A stretch of DNA of 7,668 bases from an uncultured Clostridia bacterium (GTDB taxonomy: Bacteria > Bacillota > Clostridia > TANB77 > CAG-508). Made by a program: the position numbers and the translations under genes. The notes below the pieces were generated by a model. The model was not told the DNA's origin and searched no databases. It saw only the letters and a program-made list of their open reading frames with translations. This document shows, piece after piece, positions 1 through 4,374 of the stretch. The DNA is taken from positions 1 through 7,668 of the forward strand of contig CALXVF010000057.1 of NCBI GenBank assembly GCA_944391895.1, given 5' to 3'. How positions within the stretch are numbered: position 1 is the first letter of the stretch; every line of letters starts with the position of its first letter.

Positions 1-53
1 TCTCCATCTGTACGGCTTGATATATCCTGATATAATTTTAAATTGTCCTCCAT
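1..53 (-). CDS. spoIVA: SpoIVA-like stage IV sporulation protein A, N-terminal fragment (cut by window edge)
   Basis: Seen: reading leftward from an ATG at 53-51, the open frame gives MEDNLKLYQDISSRTDG and runs off the window. A strong Shine-Dalgarno (AGGAGGT on the minus strand, 64-58) lies 4 nt before the start, which supports a real gene. Known: SpoIVA is a Walker-type ATPase that polymerises on the forespore surface as the basement layer of the spore coat. Its N-terminus in Bacilli and Clostridia has the pattern M-E-x-(hydrophobic)-x-D-I-(S/A)-x-R-T-x-G-D, just before the P-loop. This fragment fits that pattern (YQDISSRTDG). Inference: this is spoIVA, divergent from the sugar-nucleotide operon, which implies a spore-former. 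Only 17 residues are visible and the P-loop lies outside the window, so the call rests on the N-terminal signature alone. Confidence 0.72.
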   Translation of the reverse strand, partial: MEDNLKLYQDISSRTDG

Positions 54-91
54 TTTTACCTCCTAAAGAAGATTTGTTACAAAACTTTATT

Positions 92-121
92 AAAGTATAT
101 TAGCCAAGTCACAAGTTATGA
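92..121 (-). promoter_or_regulatory. Candidate sigma-E-like promoter for spoIVA
   Basis: On the minus strand, TCATAAC (121-115) lies 15 nt upstream of TATACTTT (99-92). This loosely resembles the mother-cell sigma-E consensus (-35 KMATATT, -10 CATACANT, spacer about 14). The implied transcript start near 85 would leave a leader of about 30 nt. spoIVA is a sigma-E gene in Bacillus subtilis, so a sigma-E site is expected here. The match is imperfect in an AT-rich background. Confidence 0.3.
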
Positions 122-137
122 CTAATTAATAAAAAAA

Positions 138-145
138 GTTGCATA
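138..145 (+). repeat. Left copy of 8-bp direct repeat GTTGCATA (possible target-site duplication)
   Basis: GTTGCATA at 138-145 recurs exactly at 339-346. The two copies bracket the palindrome and neither match extends further (flanks a...a versus t...t). An exact 8-bp repeat placed right at both ends of an inverted-repeat element is the pattern left by transposition. Chance identity in AT-rich DNA is possible. Confidence 0.5.
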
Positions 146-338
146 AAGATTTTTTACCCTAAAATATATGTTATAAATAATTGTATATATAATGGTTGTT
201 AAGTTTTTTGTGGGTCACTTCGTTCCAAACGCACTTTGCTGGAAATCCTTCCAGCTCGTTTGAAAGCTCACGCAAAACTTTGCCAACTATTATATATACA
301 ATAAAATAAACCAATATAATTAGGGCAAAAAACATTAT
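146..338. repeat. Long imperfect palindrome, MITE-like non-autonomous element
   Basis: Seen: nested inverted repeats fold the stretch into one long hairpin. The outer arms are TTTTTTACCCTAA (150-162) against the complement of 320-332 (12 of 13 match). An AT-rich, weakly paired segment follows. Next, 181-198 pairs with 284-301 over 18 positions (17 Watson-Crick, one G-U). Partly paired 200-215 against 266-282 comes next, then TTCCAAACG (223-231) against CGTTTGAA (257-264), capped by the perfect stem GCTGGAA/TTCCAGC (238-244 with 249-255) around a 4-nt loop. The core is visibly more GC-rich than its surroundings. No T-tract follows either arm, so it is not a normal terminator. With the flanking 8-bp direct repeat it looks like a MITE. 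A structured RNA or a chromosomal palindromic repeat family is the alternative. Transposase family unknown. Confidence 0.6.
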
Positions 339-346
339 GTTGCATA
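339..346 (+). repeat. Right copy of 8-bp direct repeat GTTGCATA
   Basis: This is an exact copy of 138-145 at the right border of the palindrome. It contains TTGCAT, the candidate -35 of the downstream gene. If it is a target-site duplication, the promoter would have been kept intact on insertion. Confidence 0.5.
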
Positions 347-368
347 TTATATACAAATGTGATAAAAT
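340..368 (+). promoter_or_regulatory. Candidate sigma-A promoter of the UAP1-like/GlmU-like operon
   Basis: TTGCAT (340-345), a 17-nt spacer, then TAAAAT (363-368). The -10 matches 5 of 6 and the -35 only 3 of 6. A start near 375 would give a leader of about 26 nt ending in GGGAGG (387-392), 8 nt before the ATG at 401. The weak -35 is the main doubt. Confidence 0.4.
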
Positions 369-400
369 GACGAGGATTACTTAGATGGGAGGCTAAAAAT

Positions 401-1660
401 ATGGCTAATAATTATATTGATGTATTAAAAGAAAATAATCAAGAACATTTACTAAAATATCTTGAAATGGCAAATGAAGAACAAAAACAAGAATTAATTA
501 ATGAAATAATGGATTTAGATTTTAAACATATAAAGGAATTATATAGCTTAAGTAGTAGAGATAATGAAAAAGCAATAGAGAGTTGTATTATAGAGCACAC
601 TAAATTTGTAGATAAGTATAAAATAAGTGAGGAAGAGTTTAATAGATATAAAAATATTGGTGAAGAGATTATAAAGAATGGAGAATATGCAGTAGTAACA
701 ATGGCTGGTGGACAAGGAACAAGACTTGGACACAATGGACCTAAAGGAACATACATTTTAAATGTAAAACCAGAGCCAAAATCTTTATTTGAAATTTTAG
801 TAGATGGTATAAAAAGAGCAAATAGTAAATATGGAATAACTTTAAATTGGTATATCATGACAAGTACAGAAAATAATGATAAAACAGCCCAATACTTTGA
901 AAGTAAAAATTATTTTGGATATCCAAAAGATAAAATAAGATTTTTCGAGCAAGGTAATTTACCATTAATAAGTGAAGATGGAAAACTATTGGTTGATGAA
1001 AATTTACATATAAAATATGCAGCAGATGGTAATGGATGCATATATAAAGCAATGAAGAAAAATGGCATTCTAGATGATATGAAGAGTAAGAATATAAAAT
1101 GGATTTTCATTGGTTCAGTAGATAATGCACTTCTTAATATGGTTGATCCAATTCTTCTTGGACTAACTGTTTCAGAAGGAAATAAAATTGGCTCAAAATC
1201 AGTAGTAAAAAGAAGTCCAGATGAACCAGTTGGAGTATTTTGTAAAAAGAATAGTAAGCCAGCAGTTATAGAATATACAGAACTTCCAACAGAAATGGCA
1301 AGCGAGACTGATGAAGAAGGAGAGCTTTTATTTGGAGAATCACATATAATGTGCAATTTATATAGTTTAGAAGCTTTAGAAATAATAAGTCAAAATACTT
1401 TACCATATCATAGTGCACACAAAAAAGCGCCATACTTAGACGAAAACGGAAATATGATAAAAGTAAATAAACCTAATGCTTATAAATATGAAGCATTCAT
1501 ATTTGATGGATTCGTATTTTTTGATGGAATTTCAATACTACGCGGAAGAAGAGAAGAAGATTTTGCACCAGTAAAAAATGCTGAAGGGCAAGATAGTCCA
1601 CAAACAGCAGTAGAATTATATAATAATTATTGGGAGAATAATGAAAATGGAAGAATGTAA
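401..1660 (+). CDS. UDPGP-family UDP-N-acetylglucosamine pyrophosphorylase, eukaryotic UAP1 type
   Basis: This 419-residue cytosolic enzyme is expected to join UTP and a hexose-1-phosphate (probably GlcNAc-1-P, possibly GalNAc-1-P or Glc-1-P) to give a UDP-sugar and pyrophosphate. Seen: a helical N-terminus (1-95), then the nucleotide-binding loop MAGGQGTRLG (101-110) with GPKG (113-116), DGNGCIY (209-215), SVDN (239-242), EPVGVF (275-280), EYTELP (291-296), HKKAPYLDENG (340-350), the lysine-containing segment YKYEAFIFDGF (361-371), and a FAPVKNAEGQDSP tail motif (388-400). These occur in the same order in human UAP1 and its relatives (PF01704), and differ from the bacterial GalU/GlmU type. 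It is somewhat shorter than eukaryotic UAP1 (about 500). The start is set by GGGAGG 8 nt upstream. Its end overlaps the next gene by 20 nt, so the two are translationally coupled. The exact sugar cannot be read from sequence. Confidence 0.9.
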   Translation: MANNYIDVLKENNQEHLLKYLEMANEEQKQELINEIMDLDFKHIKELYSLSSRDNEKAIESCIIEHTKFVDKYKISEEEFNRYKNIGEEIIKNGEYAVVTMAGGQGTRLGHNGPKGTYILNVKPEPKSLFEILVDGIKRANSKYGITLNWYIMTSTENNDKTAQYFESKNYFGYPKDKIRFFEQGNLPLISEDGKLLVDENLHIKYAADGNGCIYKAMKKNGILDDMKSKNIKWIFIGSVDNALLNMVDPILLGLTVSEGNKIGSKSVVKRSPDEPVGVFCKKNSKPAVIEYTELPTEMASETDEEGELLFGESHIMCNLYSLEALEIISQNTLPYHSAHKKAPYLDENGNMIKVNKPNAYKYEAFIFDGFVFFDGISILRGRREEDFAPVKNAEGQDSPQTAVELYNNYWENNENGRM

Positions 1661-2315
1661 AATCATAAATTTATATAATCTTGATGAAACAATTGCTAAG
1701 GATTTAATGACAAAATATGAATATCCTTGGGAAGTGCTTAAACATATAGAAGATTATATATTAGAGTTAGGAAAAACTTTAAATGAAGAAGAATATATAA
1801 GAAAAGATAATAATATTTGGATTCATAAAACAGCAAAAGTGTACGATTCAGCTTATATAGGAGAAAATTGTATTATATGTAAAGATGCAGAAGTAAGACA
1901 TTGTGCATTTATTCGTAAAAATGCAATTATAGGAGAAGGAGCAGTAGTAGGCAACTCAACAGAACTAAAAAATGTTATCCTATTTAATAAAGTTCAAGTG
2001 CCTCATTATAACTATGTTGGTGATTCAATATTAGGATATAAATCACATATGGGAGCAGGTTCAATTACGTCAAACGTAAAGTCAGACAAAAAATTAATAG
2101 TTGTAAAAAATGGAGAACAAAAAATAGAAACAGGATTAAAGAAAATGGGAGCAATGCTTGGAGATAATGTTGAAGTAGGATGTGGAAGTGTATTAAATCC
2201 AGGAACAATAATTGGTAGAAATACTAATATTTACCCATTATCATCTGTAAGAGGTGTTGTCAAAGAAAATAGCATTTATAAAGATAAAGAAAATATAATA
2301 AAAAAATTAAACTAA
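1641..2315 (+). CDS. Left-handed beta-helix acyltransferase resembling the GlmU C-terminal (acetyltransferase) domain
   Basis: This 224-residue protein has a short N-terminal helical region (1-58) and then hexapeptide repeats of the left-handed beta-helix type (about 60-208). Seen: compared from memory with the E. coli GlmU acetyltransferase half, it keeps counterparts of Arg333 (R92), Lys351 (K110, in TELK), His363 (H122) and Tyr366 (Y125, in PHYNYVGD), Asn386 (N145, in GAGSITSN) and Lys392 (K151). Asn377 is replaced by His (H136). It has no nucleotidyltransferase domain. Inference: acetyl-CoA-dependent N-acetylation of an amino-sugar-1-phosphate such as GlcN-1-P, supplying the pyrophosphorylase encoded just upstream, with which it overlaps by 20 nt. 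The start is uncertain: GGGAG (1632-1636) is only 4 nt from the ATG at 1641 but 10 nt from the in-frame ATG at 1647. No terminator follows before the next promoter. The acceptor could be another sugar. Confidence 0.82.
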   Translation: MKMEECKIINLYNLDETIAKDLMTKYEYPWEVLKHIEDYILELGKTLNEEEYIRKDNNIWIHKTAKVYDSAYIGENCIICKDAEVRHCAFIRKNAIIGEGAVVGNSTELKNVILFNKVQVPHYNYVGDSILGYKSHMGAGSITSNVKSDKKLIVVKNGEQKIETGLKKMGAMLGDNVEVGCGSVLNPGTIIGRNTNIYPLSSVRGVVKENSIYKDKENIIKKLN

Positions 2316-2331
2316 TATGTTTACATTTTAA

Positions 2332-2359
2332 TTTTCTTATGTTTTAATAAATGTATAAT
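2332..2359 (+). promoter_or_regulatory. Candidate sigma-A promoter of the LPXTG protein gene
   Basis: A perfect -10, TATAAT (2354-2359), is preceded at 16 nt by a poor -35, TTTTCT (2332-2337). The -10 overlaps the in-frame ATG at 2351, which argues against that ATG as the start and for the ATG at 2384. Confidence 0.45.
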
Positions 2360-2383
2360 ATCAAAAGAAAAGGTGGGGATTTT

Positions 2384-3469
2384 ATGAAAAAAACAAAAGC
2401 GATAGTTAGTATAATAGTTGTTACTATAATTAGTATGTTATTACCATTGTATGTAAATGCGCATGAAGTCGAAATAGATCCAGAAGAATACATTACAATG
2501 CCAATTATTTTAGCTGAAGGAGTTGGAACTATTGGTGTAGACCGTGTTGAAGGAGCATATACTTTATCTTATCAAGCTGTATTAGTTCCTGAGGATGATG
2601 CTACAGAAATCGAAAATACAAGAGAACAAGTAACAGCAGAATTAAAAACATTAAACGAACAATTAAATGCCCTTGATAGTGAAAGAAATACTTTAAGAGA
2701 AGCTATGAATAAAGCCTATGATGAATTTATGGCATTAGTAGATAGTGAGGCAGAACCATCAGAAATAGAAGCTGCAGAAGCAGCATATAAAGAAGCGGAA
2801 ACAGCATATAACAATAAGTCAGATGAATATGATGCAAAAATGCAAGAATTTGATTCAAAAGAAGAAGAAATAATAAAAAAAGTATATGAATTGACACCAA
2901 TGTATGTCGATGAAAATTGGATAGAAACAACTGACGGAAGTGTAAAAATTGATATAACAAATTTTTCAGGAGAAAAAACATTTGTATTATGGGCTAAGTT
3001 AGAAACAGTTGATGGAAATATATATTATGATGAAGATATTTACGGCCTAGAAGGTCTTGCAGAAGATACAATAAAAGTAGAAAGTATAACTTTAGATAGA
3101 ACAAGCATAACTATGGAAAAAGGTGATACATATACTTTGAATGCAAGAATTGAGCCATCAAATGCAGACAATAAAGCGGTTAACTGGACAAGTAATAATG
3201 AAAATGTAGCAACAGTTGAAAATGGAAAAATTACTGCTGTATCAGCAGGAACAGCAATAATAAGAGTTGAAACACAAGATGGAGGATATACAGCAGAATG
3301 CCAAGTAACAGTAGAAGAAGGAACAACAGTACCAAAAGATGATACAACAGTTCCAGATACAAAGTTACCACAAACAGGAGAAATATCATATATTATTCTA
3401 GGAATTGTGTTAACTTCAGGTATAGTTGCAATAGTACTTTATGTAAAGAATAGAAGAATGAAATTTTAA
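2384..3469 (+). CDS. Sortase-anchored surface protein with coiled coil, Big_2 domain and LPQTG motif
   Basis: A 361-residue exported protein of unknown specific function. Seen: an N-terminal signal peptide (MKKTK, hydrophobic core about 7-24, likely cleavage after VNA at 24-26). A small beta-type segment follows (about 27-70), then a strongly charged, Ala/Glu/Lys-rich coiled coil (about 72-168). A second segment rich in aromatic and Asp residues (170-230) precedes a Big_2 bacterial Ig-like domain (about 231-311, ending in ECQVTV). A Thr/Pro/Asp linker leads to the sorting signal LPQTG (328-332), a membrane span (about 335-353) and a basic tail NRRMKF. Known: sortase A cleaves LPXTG between Thr and Gly and links the protein to peptidoglycan. 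The start is set by AGGTGGGG (2371-2378), 5 nt upstream. The upstream in-frame ATG at 2351 has no such site and would put a charged stretch before the signal peptide. It may be an adhesin or a wall-structural protein. Confidence 0.85.
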   Translation: MKKTKAIVSIIVVTIISMLLPLYVNAHEVEIDPEEYITMPIILAEGVGTIGVDRVEGAYTLSYQAVLVPEDDATEIENTREQVTAELKTLNEQLNALDSERNTLREAMNKAYDEFMALVDSEAEPSEIEAAEAAYKEAETAYNNKSDEYDAKMQEFDSKEEEIIKKVYELTPMYVDENWIETTDGSVKIDITNFSGEKTFVLWAKLETVDGNIYYDEDIYGLEGLAEDTIKVESITLDRTSITMEKGDTYTLNARIEPSNADNKAVNWTSNNENVATVENGKITAVSAGTAIIRVETQDGGYTAECQVTVEEGTTVPKDDTTVPDTKLPQTGEISYIILGIVLTSGIVAIVLYVKNRRMKF

Positions 3470-3475
3470 ATAAAC

Positions 3476-3510
3476 GGACGGATCTTTTTCAAAAAAGGTC
3501 CGTCCTTAAT
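3476..3510 (+). terminator. Hairpin terminator after the LPXTG gene
   Basis: Seven nt after the stop, GGACGGATC plus five T (3476-3489) pairs with five A plus GGTCCGTCC (3492-3505), with one T-G wobble. It is the most GC-rich stem in the window. The following T-run is weak (TTAATT), but the stem has its own A/T-rich top, and a new promoter follows at 3534. Confidence 0.75.
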
Positions 3511-3533
3511 TCGAAAAAAATAAAAAATTATCC

Positions 3534-3562
3534 TTTACTTATTTCAAAAATTGTGATATAAT
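3534..3562 (+). promoter_or_regulatory. Sigma-A promoter with extended -10 for the carD-like gene
   Basis: TTTACT (3534-3539), a 17-nt spacer, then TATAAT (3557-3562) preceded by TGa (3554-3556), which is an extended -10. This is the best vegetative promoter in the window. A start near 3569 gives a leader of about 60 nt that contains a small AAGAG/CTCTT hairpin (3577-3596). Confidence 0.8.
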
Positions 3563-3631
3563 AGTAATGTGGTAAAAAGAGGAGAAGTTTACTCTTATGT
3601 AGCACAAAAAGTTGGAAAGGAGTGACTTTAA

Positions 3632-4207
3632 TTGTTTAATATAGGTGATAATATAGTATACCCAATGCATGGGGCAGGAAGAATTAATGCAATTGAAGAA
3701 AAGGAGATCTTAGGGGAAAAGCAGCAGTACTATGTAATCGAAATGCCAGGAGAGGTTATGGTTATGGTTCCAACTGCAAAAGCTGAATCTATGGGAGTAA
3801 GAAGCATAATAGATAAGCAAAGTGCAAACAATGTGCTTGAAGTTTTGGAAAAAGACGAAACCGAAATGTCAAATAATTGGAACAAGAGATATAGAGACAA
3901 CTTAGAGAAAATGAAAACAGGAGACATATATGAAATTGCTGATGTAGTTAGAAACTTAAGCTTTAAACAAAAAGAAAAAGGTGGACTATCTACAGGAGAA
4001 AAGAAAATGTTAGTTAATGCAAAACAAATTCTAGTAAGTGAATTAGTTTTAGCAGAACATTCATCTAAAGAAGAAATCGAGCAATTAATAGACAATAAAA
4101 TAGAAATGTCATACAAAGAATATAGAGTTCCAACAGAAGCAAAAATAGATTTTAAACAAAATGCCGTTAATAAATTTATTCCTTTTGATGGAGCAGCAAA
4201 CGCTTAA
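3632..4207 (+). CDS. CarD/CdnL-family RNA polymerase-binding transcription regulator
   Basis: This 191-residue cytosolic protein is expected to bind the RNA polymerase beta subunit and influence promoter opening. Seen: an N-terminal CarD/TRCF RNA-polymerase-interaction fold (about 1-60) starting FNIGDNIVYPMHGAGRI, the family signature, followed by a helical C-terminal domain (about 62-165). That domain contains NNWNKRYRDN (81-90), whose Trp83 may correspond to the conserved DNA-wedge Trp of CdnL, and the LSTGEKKMLVNAKQILVSEL segment (119-138). A tail of about 25 residues follows. Length is at the long end for the family (roughly 160-190). The start codon is TTG at 3632, set by AAAGGAG (3616-3622) 9 nt upstream. 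The CarD motif begins at residue 2, leaving no room for a later start. It has its own promoter and terminator, so it is a single-gene unit next to dnaG-rpoD. Homologues are essential in mycobacteria; no targets can be inferred here. Confidence 0.9.
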   Translation: MFNIGDNIVYPMHGAGRINAIEEKEILGEKQQYYVIEMPGEVMVMVPTAKAESMGVRSIIDKQSANNVLEVLEKDETEMSNNWNKRYRDNLEKMKTGDIYEIADVVRNLSFKQKEKGGLSTGEKKMLVNAKQILVSELVLAEHSSKEEIEQLIDNKIEMSYKEYRVPTEAKIDFKQNAVNKFIPFDGAANA

Positions 4208-4216
4208 GCTAAAAAG

Positions 4217-4243
4217 AAAAAAGGTACATTCGTATCTTTTTTT
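4217..4243 (+). terminator. Rho-independent terminator of the carD-like gene
   Basis: GGTAC (4223-4227) and GTATC (4232-4236) form a stem around the loop ATTC. It is extended by an A-run (4217-4222) pairing with the T-run (4237-4243), which also serves as the U-tract. It begins 10 nt after the stop codon. Confidence 0.75.
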
Positions 4244-4257
4244 CTTGCCTCAAAAAT

Positions 4258-4291
4258 AAATTATGTAAATAAACAAAAATTTACATAATTT
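4258..4291. repeat. Perfect 13-bp dyad upstream of dnaG (possible operator)
   Basis: AAATTATGTAAAT (4258-4270) is the exact reverse complement of ATTTACATAATTT (4279-4291), with an 8-nt spacer. No T-tract follows, and a terminator already lies just upstream, so it is unlikely to be a second terminator. Its place directly before the dnaG promoter region suggests a protein-binding site or an RNA hairpin. The binder is unknown. Confidence 0.6.
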
Positions 4292-4312
4292 GCTCAAGTT
4301 TGACTTTATTAA

Positions 4313-4341
4313 GAAGGATTTAGTTTACATATGTCGAATAA
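4313..4341 (+). promoter_or_regulatory. Sigma-H promoter upstream of dnaG-rpoD
   Basis: GAAGGATTT (4313-4321), an 11-nt spacer, then GTCGAATAA (4333-4341). These match every position of the B. subtilis sigma-H consensus (-35 RnAGGAwWW, spacer 11-12, -10 RnnGAATww). Transcription would start near 4348, about 27 nt before the dnaG GTG. Known: the B. subtilis dnaG-sigA operon has a sigma-H promoter used at sporulation onset. The match was found by eye and is untested. Confidence 0.7.
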
Positions 4342-4347
4342 TATAAG
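4319..4347 (+). promoter_or_regulatory. Weak candidate sigma-A promoter overlapping the sigma-H site
   Basis: TTTAGT (4319-4324), a 17-nt spacer, then TATAAG (4342-4347). The -10 matches 5 of 6 and the -35 3 of 6. An isolated TTGACT (4300-4305) has no good -10 at 16-18 nt. A housekeeping operon needs a vegetative promoter, and this is the best one visible. Confidence 0.3.
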
Positions 4348-4358
4348 TATGAGTAAAA

Positions 4359-4365
4359 AGAAGGA
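4359..4365 (+). promoter_or_regulatory. Ribosome binding site that fixes the dnaG start
   Basis: AGAAGGA directly abuts the in-frame TTG at 4366 (no spacer) but lies 9 nt before the GTG at 4375. It therefore selects the GTG as the start. Confidence 0.7.
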
Positions 4366-4374
4366 TTGTTTAAA

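Larger units (their letters stand above)
54..400. other. Divergent intergenic region between spoIVA and the UAP1-like gene
   Basis: This 347-bp stretch has no convincing protein gene. From left to right it holds the spoIVA ribosome binding site and a putative sigma-E promoter (minus strand), an 8-bp direct repeat, a palindromic element of about 193 bp, the second direct-repeat copy, a sigma-A-like promoter, and the ribosome binding site GGGAGG (387-392) of the rightward gene. Since both flanking genes point outward, a hairpin here cannot be the terminator of either of them. Confidence 0.8.

Noticed and set aside
146..338. Palindrome as a bidirectional transcription terminator
   Set aside because: The neighbouring genes diverge, so none needs termination here, and neither arm is followed by a T-tract.
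171..356. 61-codon minus-strand open frame with a hydrophobic N-terminus
   Set aside because: It lies almost wholly inside the palindromic element, has no Shine-Dalgarno before its ATG, and its start region lies in AT-rich repeat and promoter DNA. It is most likely a by-product of the repeat.
439..1356. Several long minus-strand open frames opposite the UAP1-like gene
   Set aside because: They are antisense shadows of a well-supported gene, with low-complexity Ser/Phe/Leu-rich translations and no ribosome binding sites. The same applies to the minus-strand frames opposite carD, dnaG and rpoD.
2322..2355. TACATTT/AAATGTA inverted repeat before the LPXTG gene
   Set aside because: It is only 7 bp with a 20-nt loop in AT-rich DNA, and it overlaps the promoter. 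Expected by chance.
2351..2383. Upstream in-frame ATG (2351) as the start of the LPXTG protein
   Set aside because: It overlaps the TATAAT -10, lacks a ribosome binding site and adds charged residues before the signal peptide. AGGTGGGG points to the ATG at 2384.
3579..3602. Start-stop pair (ATG TAG at 3597-3602) after an AGGAG in the carD leader
   Set aside because: The spacing from AGGAG to ATG is 13 nt, too long, and there is no coding content. The nearby AAGAG/CTCTT hairpin is too short to call a regulatory leader.
4366..4374. TTG at 4366 as the dnaG start
   Set aside because: The ribosome binding site AGAAGGA abuts it with no spacer. The GTG at 4375 has a normal 9-nt spacing and gives the usual short N-terminus before the zinc domain.
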